NCBI GenBank assembly: GCA_026396255.1
Contig: JAPLXD010000028.1
Location: 1 to 38,252 of the forward strand
Reading direction: 5' to 3'
Length of the DNA stretch: 38,252 bases
From: Candidatus Moraniibacteriota bacterium
GTDB lineage: Bacteria > Patescibacteriota > Minisyncoccia > Moranbacterales > UBA11712
The position numbers were made by a program, and so were the translations under genes. Positions 17,305 to 27,081 of this stretch are shown piece by piece (positions within the stretch are counted from its first letter, which is position 1; each line of letters opens with the position of its first letter). Below the pieces are notes generated by a model. That model did no database searches. It was not told where the DNA came from and saw only the letters and a program-made list of their open reading frames with translations.

Positions 17305-18537
17305 TTGGTAGCCATTTCAACGATTTTCACTTTGCTAAGAGGGGAGAACTTTCGAATAGTCGCCCGAAAAATCCATACATCCCAGATCCGCCTGGCTTCG
17401 TGCCTGCGAGAGAAGCCCGTTGCTTGCTTTTTCGCCGGATGGATCAGGAAATATGCAGCTACCGTCGTGGTAGCTATTTGCGTGTTGCTCGTCGCTCTGA
17501 TCAACTTTTCTTCCGGAAATAATCCGAACGGAAATATTTTCGACACCCTTACCGGAACCGACAGCAGCCAGAGCCCCTTGAAAAACAAGTTGACAACGGA
17601 AAACTACAAAAAAAATAATCTGGCCGTCGCGCCTCTTTCAAACGTCAGCGCTCCGACAAGCGCCGCGAATGTTTCGGCTGACTATGCGGATTTTTATTCC
17701 GCTGATGATTATGCATCAATGTATCAGCCCGAACCGACCCTCGACAACCAGATACTCTTCGCCTCAATTGCTCCACAAACGCCTACCGCCAAAGAAAAAC
17801 AGGGAGCAAAGACATACGAAGTGAAGATGGGTGATACGGCCAGCACCATTGCCGCCGCTTTCGGAATTTCGACAAGCACCATTCTTTCGGCCAACAATCT
17901 TTCAGACACCTCGTTGCTGAAGCCGGGCGACAAGCTCACCATTCTGCCAATCACCGGAGCAAGCTACAAGATCCAAAGCGGTGATAATCTCGAAGCTCTT
18001 GCGAAAAAGTATAACGTGGACAGTCAGAAGATTATCGCCTACAACAACCTGCCGGCTGACGGTTCTTTGAAAGAAGGACAAATTCTAGTTATTCCGGATG
18101 GCTACATCTCTCCCGTCGCTCCCGCTCCTGCCGGGACAGCTGGGATCGGTCTGGCTATTTCCGGCCAAACTCGGGCACCTCTCTATTCCGGTGGAGCATC
18201 CTATGCGCCTATTGCGCTCGGCGGTGGCGGATCTGGTCATCGTTTCCCTTACGGCTATTGCACTTGGTATGTCGCTCAGAAACGCTATGTCCCTTGGAGC
18301 GGAAATGCGATCTCTTGGCTCTCAAATGCCCGTGCGTCCGGCAAGCCGACCGGCAGCACACCTCGCCCGGGAGCGATCATGGTTTCGGGAGAATCGCGCT
18401 GGGGTCACGTGGCTCTCGTTGAATCGGTGAGTGGATCCAGCTTCACCGTTTCCGAAATGAACTACGCCGGTTTTGGCAAAAAAGACTACCGCACGATTTC
18501 CACCGGCAGTGGTTTCGTGAGAGGGTTTATATATTAA
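17305..18537 (+). CDS. secreted/membrane-anchored LysM(x2)-CHAP peptidoglycan hydrolase
   Basis: YEVKMGDTASTIAAAFGISTSTILSANNL and YKIQSGDNLEALAKKYNVDSQKIIAYNNL (LysM); FPYGYCTWYVAQKR...WGHVALVESV (CHAP); TTG start with AGAAGGA upstream. Confidence 0.88.
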   Translation: MVAISTIFTLLRGENFRIVARKIHTSQIRLASCLREKPVACFFAGWIRKYAATVVVAICVLLVALINFSSGNNPNGNIFDTLTGTDSSQSPLKNKLTTENYKKNNLAVAPLSNVSAPTSAANVSADYADFYSADDYASMYQPEPTLDNQILFASIAPQTPTAKEKQGAKTYEVKMGDTASTIAAAFGISTSTILSANNLSDTSLLKPGDKLTILPITGASYKIQSGDNLEALAKKYNVDSQKIIAYNNLPADGSLKEGQILVIPDGYISPVAPAPAGTAGIGLAISGQTRAPLYSGGASYAPIALGGGGSGHRFPYGYCTWYVAQKRYVPWSGNAISWLSNARASGKPTGSTPRPGAIMVSGESRWGHVALVESVSGSSFTVSEMNYAGFGKKDYRTISTGSGFVRGFIY

Positions 18538-18613
18538 GAAATATTACTCATAACCATAACGAAAAAGCGGCGGCTAGTCCCTGCTTTTTTGTATTTTAAT
18601 TTATATTTTTTCT

Positions 18614-20755
18614 TTAAACTTTTTCCAACTCCGCGAATTGGGTGGAGAGTTTTTTGATTCCCACTTTCATAAAAGCGATGGTGATGATATCATCTTGAGT
18701 TGAAATGACTATACCCTCCCCAAAAGCATTGTGGCGGACACGCTGGCCGTCAGAAAAAGATTGTATTCTTTTTTGCTCGCCCTTACAAGATCCGATCTTT
18801 CCCTTACTCGCTGTCGCTCGTAATTCCTCAAGATCAGATCTTTTTAATGAATCTTTTAATCCATCAGGAATATCGTCGAGAAATCTTGATTCAACATTCA
18901 CCCGCACCGAGCCGAAAATATTGCGCGTCACGGCCCAGAGGAGATAGACTCTTCTCTTGGCACGCGTGATGCCGACATAGGCGAGACGCCGTTCCTCTTC
19001 CATTTCACGCTGATCGAGCAAGCTGCGCGAATGGGGAAACAAGCCTTCTTCCATCCCGGCGATGAAAACCGTATCAAACTCAAGGCCCTTGGCCGCGTGC
19101 ATCGTCATGAGATGCACTGCGCCCGCTTCGGAATCAATGTTGTCCGTCGAAGCCACGAGCGCCACTTCTTCCAAAAACAGATCAAGGCCGTTTTTTTCCT
19201 CTTTGTATTTTTCCGCCACCGTGAAAAGTTCGCGGACGTTTTCATAGCGGACTTGACCCGCTTCGCCTTCAGCGAGCAGCAGTTTCCGATAGCCGGTTTC
19301 TTCCAGAATTGAATCCATCAGATCCGTGAGCGAAGTTTTTTGCGATTTCTCACGAAGACGAAGGATCATTTCTCCAAATTTTGCAATCGTTTCGATTTTC
19401 GCCGAATTCAAACCGGCCATGTTTTTTATTTCTCTCGACGAGGAGACAAAGTCTAAGCTATTTTCTCTCGTGAACCGGATCCACTTGCCCATCGTCACCG
19501 CTCCGATCCCGCGTGGAGGAAGGTTAATAATCCGGTCCAAACTGATTTCATCACTGGAATTGTGAACAAACTTGAGATAAGCCAAAAAATCTTTGATCTC
19601 GCGCCGTTCATAGAATCTCACGCCCCCGATGACGCGATAGGGCATCGCCGCCTCAAGAAAGGCCTCTTCAATGGCTCGCGACTGGGCGTTGGTGCGATAC
19701 AGCACGACAAAATCGTTGTATGACAATTTCTCTTTGGCCATGATTCCTTCGATTTCGCGGACGATGAAGCCCGCTTCTTCCTGCTCGTCGGAAACTTTGC
19801 GGACCACAATGTCATGTTCGCCCGCGTTGTCCGTCCAAAGCTTTTTGTCTTTGCGGTGGATGTTTTTTGAGATGACCCCATGGGCCGCATCCAGAATTTT
19901 TTGCGTCGAGCGATAGTTTCGCTCAAGCCGGATGACCCGCGCCTCGGGATAGTCTTTTTCAAAGTTCAAAATGTTGCGGACATCCGCCCCGCGAAAAGAA
20001 TAAATTGATTGCCAATCATCCCCGACCACCATCAGATTGCGATGACGCTGGGCCAGAAGATTGATCAAAACATATTGGGCATGATTCGTGTCCTGATACT
20101 CATCAACCAGGATGTATCGGAAAATATCCTGGTATTTTTCGAGAATATCGGGAAATTTTTGGAAAAGCTCGACTGTTTTTTGCAAAATATCATCAAAGTC
20201 AAGAGCATTGTTGTCTCTCAATGTTTTCTGGTAGGCCTCGTAGACCCGCGCAACAATTCTCTGAAATATGCTTTCCCCGGTTATATAATCCTCAACGCTT
20301 TGCAACTCTCCTTTGGCTTTCGAGATGACGGCCAGCATCGCCCGCGGGTTGAACTGCTCGGGGCTGATTTCTTTTTCTTTCATTATTTTCTTCACGAGTG
20401 CCAATTGGTCCGAATCATCGTAGATCACAAAGCTTTTTTTGTAGCCGATTTTGTCGATTTCTACGCGCAAAATCCGGATGCAGATATGATGAAATGTCCC
20501 CATCCAGGGCTCCCGGAAATATCCGCCCGCCAGGAGCTCCTTCACCCGTTCTTTCATTTCCCCGGCCGCTTTGTTCGTGAAAGTGACGGCCAAGATATGG
20601 CGCGGATCAACTTTCTTTTCTCTGATGAGATAAGCGACGCGGTGAGTGAGAAGCCGCGTCTTGCCCGAACCGGCTCCCGCAATCACCAAAACCGGCCCTT
20701 CGGTCGCAAGGACGGCTTCTTTCTGCTCTTCGTTCAATCCCTTGATTATTTCCAT
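18614..20755 (-). CDS. uvrD: UvrD/PcrA-like ATP-dependent DNA helicase
   Basis: AGAGSGKTRLLTHRVAYLI, VDEYQDTN, VVGDDWQSIYSFRGAD, LMTMHAAKGLEFDTVF. Confidence 0.95.
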   Translation of the reverse strand: MEIIKGLNEEQKEAVLATEGPVLVIAGAGSGKTRLLTHRVAYLIREKKVDPRHILAVTFTNKAAGEMKERVKELLAGGYFREPWMGTFHHICIRILRVEIDKIGYKKSFVIYDDSDQLALVKKIMKEKEISPEQFNPRAMLAVISKAKGELQSVEDYITGESIFQRIVARVYEAYQKTLRDNNALDFDDILQKTVELFQKFPDILEKYQDIFRYILVDEYQDTNHAQYVLINLLAQRHRNLMVVGDDWQSIYSFRGADVRNILNFEKDYPEARVIRLERNYRSTQKILDAAHGVISKNIHRKDKKLWTDNAGEHDIVVRKVSDEQEEAGFIVREIEGIMAKEKLSYNDFVVLYRTNAQSRAIEEAFLEAAMPYRVIGGVRFYERREIKDFLAYLKFVHNSSDEISLDRIINLPPRGIGAVTMGKWIRFTRENSLDFVSSSREIKNMAGLNSAKIETIAKFGEMILRLREKSQKTSLTDLMDSILEETGYRKLLLAEGEAGQVRYENVRELFTVAEKYKEEKNGLDLFLEEVALVASTDNIDSEAGAVHLMTMHAAKGLEFDTVFIAGMEEGLFPHSRSLLDQREMEEERRLAYVGITRAKRRVYLLWAVTRNIFGSVRVNVESRFLDDIPDGLKDSLKRSDLEELRATASKGKIGSCKGEQKRIQSFSDGQRVRHNAFGEGIVISTQDDIITIAFMKVGIKKLSTQFAELEKV

Positions 20756-20781
20756 AGCTTATATATGATAGCTCAATTTTT

Positions 20782-20812
20782 AAAAAACAAAAACCCCGAT
20801 CGATCGCGGGGG
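20782..20812 (-). terminator. putative intrinsic terminator after the HEPN gene
   Basis: minus strand cccccgcgatcgatcggggtttttgtttttt. Confidence 0.6.
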
Positions 20813-20832
20813 ATATTTCCAGTTGTAGTTCC

Positions 20833-21294
20833 CTAAAACAATTTTTCCTGTGAATCTTCTTTTTCCAGCCTTCTTCTCACCTCCGCAGAGAATTTTTCGG
20901 CGGTTTGAAGAGCTTCTTTTGTTTCCCGATCCGTGAGAGGCAACAACGGATCATAGGTGAATTGATTTCTTTTTCTTCTCATTTTGTCGAACTTTTCAAT
21001 AAGCTCTCTAAAATCGCTGCCGAGAATATTTCCCGCGACTTCAATTGTGGTTTTGTGCTGCTGACCATCCGACGGACGAAGACTATGCAGGAACAGGATC
21101 GCGCGGGCAATCTTCAGCATCGCGGCATAGGCCATCGCAAAGCAAGTTTCTTCGTCAATTGCAATTGTTTTTCGTGAAGCATTCAAATTTTTCGCAGAGC
21201 TTGCTAGTAGCGCTCGAACTTGATCAAGTCCGATTTTTTCTTTCTTTAGCAGCCCCCGTTTTATAAGCTCATCGAAGTAATTTTTTGAGTTCAT
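20833..21294 (-). CDS. HEPN-domain protein (putative toxin)
   Basis: all-helical HEPN pattern with KMRRKRNQFTYDPLLPLT; overlaps upstream NTase gene by 26 nt. Confidence 0.65.
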   Translation of the reverse strand: MNSKNYFDELIKRGLLKKEKIGLDQVRALLASSAKNLNASRKTIAIDEETCFAMAYAAMLKIARAILFLHSLRPSDGQQHKTTIEVAGNILGSDFRELIEKFDKMRRKRNQFTYDPLLPLTDRETKEALQTAEKFSAEVRRRLEKEDSQEKLF

Positions 21295-21847
21295 TTTTGT
21301 CGCCGGACAATAATATATATTTCCTGACTATATTCTTCAAAAAAGAGTCTCTTTTTATCTTCTTTTTGAATTCGGGAAAAGAGTAAAGATGGTAGTTTAT
21401 TTCCCGCCCTATCGATTTTTCCGCTAAACTGATTTTTCTGTTCAGCTCTTCTTCATCCGGGTCTCCAATAACCACAACATCTATATCCGATCCGCTCCTT
21501 AGCTCATCTTTCGCATAAGATCCAAATATAAAAGCGAAATCCACTCTCTTTAGTTTTCCAAAAATTTCCGCGAGCTCTGCTTCTACTCCAATCGTTTTCT
21601 TGACTATGTTTTCTATATCGGAAAACGCAGAATTTTCTTTATCCAATTCAAAATATCGCAAATTTCCTCTTTTTTCAGACTTTACGACGCCTTCTTTTTG
21701 CAACCTGTTCATCTCTCTTTGCGCGTTCCCGGCCGATGTTCCCGCAATTTTCGCAATTTCGCTCAAATAAAAACTTTTTTCTTCATTCGCAAAAAGAAAC
21801 TTCAAAATTTTCTGCCGTATTTTGGATTTGGCGATTATACTGTTCAT
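21269..21847 (-). CDS. winged-HTH plus MNT nucleotidyltransferase fusion (putative antitoxin)
   Basis: FYLSEIAKIAGTSAGNAQREMNRLQKEGVV (HTH) and FAFIFGSYAKDELRSGSDIDVVVIGD (GSx10DxD). Confidence 0.85.
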   Translation of the reverse strand: MNSIIAKSKIRQKILKFLFANEEKSFYLSEIAKIAGTSAGNAQREMNRLQKEGVVKSEKRGNLRYFELDKENSAFSDIENIVKKTIGVEAELAEIFGKLKRVDFAFIFGSYAKDELRSGSDIDVVVIGDPDEEELNRKISLAEKSIGREINYHLYSFPEFKKKIKRDSFLKNIVRKYILLSGDKNELKKLLR

Positions 21848-21853
21848 AAACCA

Positions 21854-21903
21854 ATTATACCACTTACTCCATTTTGAGTAAACACTTACTCAATTTGGAG
21901 TAA
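21854..21903 (-). promoter_or_regulatory. promoter/operator of the MNT-HEPN pair
   Basis: -10 TATAAT (21859-21854); cttactccattttgagtaa..ttactcaatttggagtaag inverted repeat over spacer and -35. Confidence 0.65.
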
Positions 21904-22009
21904 GTCGAGCTTTCGTACGGCTGATGTCAAAGACAGCATAGACTGGGTCTTGAAGACATTGGATAAGTTTCTCTAAATCTGATACCACTGTGTTTAAGAA
22001 TAAAATCAG

Positions 22010-22052
22010 CGGCTCATTCCGGGCAAATCCTGGAATGAGCCGTCTTTTTTTA
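22010..22052 (+). terminator. intrinsic terminator
   Basis: cggctcattcc..ggaatgagccgtcttttttt. Confidence 0.8.
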
Positions 22053-22077
22053 TAAAATTCGAAAATTATACAAATAC

Positions 22078-22106
22078 TTGCAAAAAAACCCGTTTAATAG
22101 TATTAT
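22078..22106 (+). promoter_or_regulatory. promoter of rpsO
   Basis: TTGCAA, 17-nt spacer, TATTAT. Confidence 0.6.
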
Positions 22107-22142
22107 AAAGCCAGTAAAATAAGCACTAATCGCATTCGTCCT

Positions 22143-22412
22143 ATGACCCTTACGAAGCAGAAAAAAACCAAGGTGATCGAAACAAGCAAAACTCATGAAA
22201 AGGACACCGGATCTCCGGAAGTCCAAATTTCGCTTTTCACCGAGCAGATCAAAAAACTTACCGGCCACCTCAAAAAAAACAAGAAAGACAACCATTCCCG
22301 CCGGGGTCTTCTCAAGATGGTTTCGAAACGGAAAAAATTGATGACCTATCTCAAAGGCAAGGACGCCAAGCGCTACAAAAAATTGGTCACTAATTTGGGA
22401 CTCAAAGAATAA
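22143..22412 (+). CDS. rpsO: 30S ribosomal protein S15
   Basis: [51 protein letters not shown]. Confidence 0.97.
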   Translation: MTLTKQKKTKVIETSKTHEKDTGSPEVQISLFTEQIKKLTGHLKKNKKDNHSRRGLLKMVSKRKKLMTYLKGKDAKRYKKLVTNLGLKE

Positions 22413-22416
22413 TTTT

Positions 22417-22920
22417 ATGCCGACAGGCAAATTTCCAGAGCAAAGAGTTGGAGTTTTGGTGGACATCCAGAATATGTACTATTCCGCCAAAGTCCTCTAT
22501 AAGAAAAAAGTTGATTTCAAGGAAATATTGAAATCCGGCGTTGCAAACAGAAAACTGATCCGGGCCATCAGCTATGGTATCAAAACCATTGAGGGCCTCG
22601 AGAAGAATTTTTTCGAAGCTTTGCAAAAATCCGGCTATGAAGTTCGCACAAAAGATCTTCAGATCTTTCCCGGCGGCGCGAAGAAAGGGGATTGGGACGT
22701 GGGCATCACAGTGGACGCCATCAAGCTCGCCGAACACCTCGATGTGATCGTGCTCGTCACGGGGGACGGTGACTATATCCCGCTCGTCGAATATCTGCAA
22801 AACACCAAAGGCTGCCGCGTCGAAGTGATCGCCTTTGCCGAAAGCACATCAGCCAAACTGATCGAAGCCGCGGATGATTTCATCAATTTGAGCGAGAACA
22901 AGAAAAAGTTTTTGATATAA
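22417..22920 (+). CDS. NYN-domain (LabA-like) protein
   Basis: VGVLVDIQNMYYSAK, DWDVGITVDAIKLAEHLDVIVLVTGDGDYIPLVEYLQ. Confidence 0.9.
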   Translation: MPTGKFPEQRVGVLVDIQNMYYSAKVLYKKKVDFKEILKSGVANRKLIRAISYGIKTIEGLEKNFFEALQKSGYEVRTKDLQIFPGGAKKGDWDVGITVDAIKLAEHLDVIVLVTGDGDYIPLVEYLQNTKGCRVEVIAFAESTSAKLIEAADDFINLSENKKKFLI

Positions 22921-22924
22921 TTAT

Positions 22925-23215
22925 ATGACATTAGAAACGCCAGGTTTAGAGAAAGGCCCGGAAAGTGAAAATTCCACGATGGAAAAACATGGGAATGTTA
23001 TCAGTAGGATGAAAACCGCTTTGAATCGATACTTTAGTAGCTTGGGAATTGCGATGTTTACAGTACAGGCTGCGATGACGCTTCTTGAACTTGAATTTCC
23101 TGAATATGCAAATCAATTATCGAAAGCTGATTGCTTTACAGCAATACAAGCATTAGGTTTTGGGATACTTGCCGGTCGTATTATAGCGGACGCTGATGCT
23201 GAGGAAAGTAAATAA
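22925..23215 (+). CDS. small hypothetical protein
   Basis: ATG ORF in tight spacing; one or two hydrophobic segments. Confidence 0.5.
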   Translation: MTLETPGLEKGPESENSTMEKHGNVISRMKTALNRYFSSLGIAMFTVQAAMTLLELEFPEYANQLSKADCFTAIQALGFGILAGRIIADADAEESK

Positions 23216-23221
23216 AAAACT

Positions 23222-23509
23222 ATGAATGTTGAAGAACTAAAAAATAATTTAAGAGCAGTCGGTATCCCGGAAAACAATCTGAATGAAGTTGCTAAAGATT
23301 TATATGAATTGATTCTGCAAAGGATTATGGCCGCTTATCTAAATGGATTGGATGAGGGTCAAAAAGATAAATTAAGAGGACTTTCTGGAGAGGAAATTAC
23401 GAAATACATAAAAGATCACAAAGAAGAATATCCTGCCATGAATAAAGAAAATGTAGCAAAAATTTCTCAAGAAACGCTGGAAGAATATTTGCGGGAAATG
23501 AAGAAATAG
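23222..23509 (+). CDS. small helical protein, DUF5663-like
   Basis: MNVEELKNNLRAVGIPENNLNEVAKDLYELILQRIMAAYLNGL. Confidence 0.55.
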   Translation: MNVEELKNNLRAVGIPENNLNEVAKDLYELILQRIMAAYLNGLDEGQKDKLRGLSGEEITKYIKDHKEEYPAMNKENVAKISQETLEEYLREMKK

Positions 23510-23635
23510 GATTTAAAATTTTTTAACAATAATATTTCCGCCGGTTCTAATAACCAATCGCACACAATTGTTGCCAAATTTTGGCGCCATCTGTGTGTCA
23601 TTCGTTTGTTAGCACTGCGACGGAAAAAATCTTCA

Positions 23636-25741
23636 ATGGAAGTGAAAAAATTTGAGACAGAAATTGCCGGAAGAAAACTCGTTGTCGAAACGGGTCTTTT
23701 GGCGCAGCAAGCCAACGCAGCCGTGACTGTCCGCTACGGCGATACGGTTGTCCTCGCAACGGCGGTGATGAGCCCCGGTGCGAGAGAAGGCGTGAACTAT
23801 TTCCCGCTGATGGTCGATTACGAAGAGAAATTTTATGCCTCCGGGAAAATCAAGGGCAGCCGGTTCATCAAGCGCGAAGGCCGGCCGACAGACGAGGCCG
23901 TGCTGAACGGCCGTTTGATCGACCGCACCTTGCGCCCGCTGTTTGACCAGCAAATGCGAAAAGAAGTGCAGGTGATTGTCACCGTTCTTTCCATCGACCA
24001 GGAAAACGACCCGGCTCTCGTGGGAGCAATCGCCGCTTCAACGGCCCTTGCCATCTCCGACATTCCCTGGAACGGTCCCATCGGAGCCGTGCGAATCGGA
24101 GAGAAAGAAGACAAGATTATTATCAATCCAGTGAACGGAGACAGTGCCGCCAGTTCCTATAGCATCTTCGCCTGCGGTATTGAAGGAAAAATAAATATGG
24201 TCGAGACAGGCGCGAACGAGGTCGCCAAAGAAAAGCTTTTTGACGCTTTTGTCGAAGGGCAAAAAGTGATCGACCAGATCGTCGTTTTCATCAAAAATAT
24301 CCAAAAAGAAATCGGAAAGCCGAAATCCGAAGCGCTTTTGATCGCTCCCTCCGCCGAATTCAAAAAAGAGATTCTGGAAAAATTTGCAGATAAGATTGCT
24401 CCGGCATTGTATCAGAAAGACCACGCTGTCCAGACAAAATTGCAAAACGAACTTTTTGCCGAAGTTGCCCAATACGTGAAAGAAAAATATCCCATTGAAG
24501 CAAACGCGAAAAAAGAACTGGCTTTTGCCGTGGTTGATTCCGAAATGGAAAATATTTTCAAAAAAAGCGTTCTTGAAAAAGATGCGCGTCCCGACGGAAG
24601 AAAATTGGATGAAGTCCGTCCAATCTCCTGCCTTGTCGGACTTTTGCCGCGAACGCACGGCAGCGCTCTTTTCACCCGCGGAGAAACACAGGCTCTTTCG
24701 ATTGTGACGCTCGGCGGACCGGGAATGGAGCAGATCATCGACACGATGGAACTCGATGAGAAAAAAAGATTCATGCACCACTACAATTTTCCTCCCTTTT
24801 CCGTCGGAGAAGTGAAACCGATGCGCGGACCGGGACGGCGCGATATCGGACACGGAGCGCTTGTTGAAAAAGCCCTCACGATCGTTGCTCCCGACAAAGA
24901 CAAGTTTCCCTACACAATCCGGACAGTCAGCGAAGTCCTTTCTTCAAACGGTTCCTCCTCGATGGCCAGCACCTGCGCTTCAAATCTGGCGCTCCTCGAT
25001 GCGGGCGTTCCGATGAAGGCGGTAATCGGAGGAATTTCCGTCGGCATCGTTGTCGGTCCGGACGGAAAATATAAATTGCTTTCCGATATCCAGGGGCCGG
25101 AAGATCATTTTGGCGGAATGGATTTCAAAATTGCGGGATCAACCAAGGGAATTACGGCTATCCAATTGGATGTAAAAGTGGACGGACTCACCGCCGATAT
25201 GATCCGCGATACGCTCGAGCAGTCTGAGAAAAATCGGATTGCGATCATCGACATTATGAACGAGACCATTGACGCCCCCCGCGCTGAAATGTCTCAATAC
25301 GCACCAAGAATCATTATCCTCAAAATCAATCCTGAAAAAATCCGCGATGTGATCGGACCGGGAGGAAAAATCATCAATCAAATTATCGATGAAACCGGAG
25401 TAGAAATCGACATCGAGGACGACGGATCAGTTTTCATCACCGCCGCGAATCCCGAAGCGGGCAAAAAAGCTTCCGAGTGGGTACAAAACCTCACCCATGA
25501 AGTGACTGCCGGCGAAACTTTCAAGGGGAAAATCACCCGCATCTTGAACTTCGGCGCCTTTGCCGAGATTCTTCCCGGACAGGAAGGACTCATCCATATT
25601 TCCGAAATATCGGAAAAAAGAACCGAACGAGTGGAGGACGCGCTCAAGGTCGGGCAGATCGTGAATGTCAAAGTGAAAGAGATCGACAGCCTGGGCAGGA
25701 TCAACCTCACTATGCGAGGCTTGGAAAATAGTGTAGAATAA
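23636..25741 (+). CDS. pnp: polyribonucleotide nucleotidyltransferase
   Basis: two RNase PH domains, KH (IIILKINPEKIRDVIGPGGKIINQI) and S1 domain (GETFKGKITRILNFGAFAEILPGQEGLIHISE); ATG at 23636. Confidence 0.96.
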   Translation: MEVKKFETEIAGRKLVVETGLLAQQANAAVTVRYGDTVVLATAVMSPGAREGVNYFPLMVDYEEKFYASGKIKGSRFIKREGRPTDEAVLNGRLIDRTLRPLFDQQMRKEVQVIVTVLSIDQENDPALVGAIAASTALAISDIPWNGPIGAVRIGEKEDKIIINPVNGDSAASSYSIFACGIEGKINMVETGANEVAKEKLFDAFVEGQKVIDQIVVFIKNIQKEIGKPKSEALLIAPSAEFKKEILEKFADKIAPALYQKDHAVQTKLQNELFAEVAQYVKEKYPIEANAKKELAFAVVDSEMENIFKKSVLEKDARPDGRKLDEVRPISCLVGLLPRTHGSALFTRGETQALSIVTLGGPGMEQIIDTMELDEKKRFMHHYNFPPFSVGEVKPMRGPGRRDIGHGALVEKALTIVAPDKDKFPYTIRTVSEVLSSNGSSSMASTCASNLALLDAGVPMKAVIGGISVGIVVGPDGKYKLLSDIQGPEDHFGGMDFKIAGSTKGITAIQLDVKVDGLTADMIRDTLEQSEKNRIAIIDIMNETIDAPRAEMSQYAPRIIILKINPEKIRDVIGPGGKIINQIIDETGVEIDIEDDGSVFITAANPEAGKKASEWVQNLTHEVTAGETFKGKITRILNFGAFAEILPGQEGLIHISEISEKRTERVEDALKVGQIVNVKVKEIDSLGRINLTMRGLENSVE

Positions 25742-25772
25742 ATTCACACTAAATAATATAAAAACAAACCAA

Positions 25773-26936
25773 ATGTTCCAATTCAAAAACACAGGATTGG
25801 GAATGAAAGAACCCGATACTTCAAACGCCCTTCCAAATACTTTCGGGAAAGTCCGAACATTCAAAGAAGATCTTGAGAATTTCGAGAAGGGAACTTCCGG
25901 CAAGAATGTTTCTGAAGAAACGGCTCCTCTTCCTGTCGCAACCCAACAAAGGCCTGCCGCCGAGACTCCTCCGCAAAAACAAGAACTTCCCCGTACAATG
26001 CCGGCTGCTCCAGCCACGGAATATCCTCCCGGCAGCCCTTTTCAGTCTGTCCCCACGCCGCCACCAGTTTCTTCCTCTCCTAGTCCTAGTGCTAATCCGG
26101 AGACCCAACCTCCTCCCTTTCAATCCTCACCCTCCCAATCCTTTTTTGCGGAGAAGCCGGTTTTCAAAGAAAGCGTTTCCCCTGAACATGCGGAAAATAA
26201 ACCTCTTCTTCAAAAAAAATCAAAAGGCGGGCTCGTCCTGGCGCTTGTCGTTGTCCTTGTGGTTGCTGCCGCCGGTGCCGGTTTTTATTATTATTGGTTT
26301 CACATAAAAAGCAATTCTTCCGCGACCTCTTCAACTCCGACCGCCCCGTCTCCTCCAGTCGCTTCTCCTGCACCCACTCAATCTCAAAACAAAAACCTTA
26401 GAAATCTAGTCGTCGACACGTCCCAGGGTCAGACCGAGACGAAAAACGCTATTCAGAAATTCGCGACCGATTTTTCCACCTCTGCCTCAGAAAATGACCT
26501 GGTCGAGGTGAAAATAATCGGGAAAGACAACCAACCGGTCGGGAAAAAGGATTTTTTTTCCGGTGTCGGAGTGACAGTTCCAGATCCGGTGCTGATGAAG
26601 CTTTCTGAAGACTATAGCCTGTTTGCCAGAAAAGAAGGGGACGCAGTGAAATTGGGATTCATTTTCAAAACTGTGACGTCGTCGGGCCTCATGTATGAGA
26701 TGAAAAACTGGGAGCCGACCCTCCCGGCAGATCTGACTCCTCTCTACGTTGACCAAGCACCGACCGGCACCGGAACCTTCAGTTCGAGCCTCTACAAAAA
26801 CGCCGATATCCGATATTTCAATTTTTCAAGCCCGGCAGACGCATCCCTCGACTATTCCGTCATTTCAAATTTCCTGGTTATCGGATCGTCCAAGGACACG
26901 ATGCGAGCCATCCTGGACTATATGTCGCAAAAATAG
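25773..26936 (+). CDS. single-TM protein with Pro-rich cytoplasmic and soluble C-terminal domain, unknown
   Basis: GGLVLALVVVLVVAAAGAGFYYYWF TM segment. Confidence 0.7.
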   Translation: MFQFKNTGLGMKEPDTSNALPNTFGKVRTFKEDLENFEKGTSGKNVSEETAPLPVATQQRPAAETPPQKQELPRTMPAAPATEYPPGSPFQSVPTPPPVSSSPSPSANPETQPPPFQSSPSQSFFAEKPVFKESVSPEHAENKPLLQKKSKGGLVLALVVVLVVAAAGAGFYYYWFHIKSNSSATSSTPTAPSPPVASPAPTQSQNKNLRNLVVDTSQGQTETKNAIQKFATDFSTSASENDLVEVKIIGKDNQPVGKKDFFSGVGVTVPDPVLMKLSEDYSLFARKEGDAVKLGFIFKTVTSSGLMYEMKNWEPTLPADLTPLYVDQAPTGTGTFSSSLYKNADIRYFNFSSPADASLDYSVISNFLVIGSSKDTMRAILDYMSQK

Positions 26937-26944
26937 GCAATTGA

Positions 26945-27045
26945 CCCCCACACCAATTTTTAGAAACTTTAGCAACTGAGAAGTTATTATTTTGTCCGAA
27001 TTCTGTTTGTCAAGTTGAAGTTTATTTTGAAAATTGGTGTGGGGG
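26945..27045. repeat. 16-bp perfect inverted repeat cccccacaccaatttt / aaaattggtgtggggg
   Basis: arms 26945-26960 and 27030-27045. Confidence 0.85.
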
Positions 27046-27046
27046 T

Positions 27047-27075
27047 TTGACCTTTCCCGAAAAATCTGCTATACT
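27047..27075 (+). promoter_or_regulatory. near-consensus sigma70-type promoter
   Basis: TTGACC, exactly 17-nt spacer, TATACT. Confidence 0.75.
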
Positions 27076-27081
27076 GTATAT

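Noticed and set aside
24038-24853. 271-aa minus-strand ORF opposite pnp (and similar antisense ORFs at 5564-6055, 20009-20836, 31673-32533)
   Set aside because: Low-complexity antisense translations of well-supported genes.
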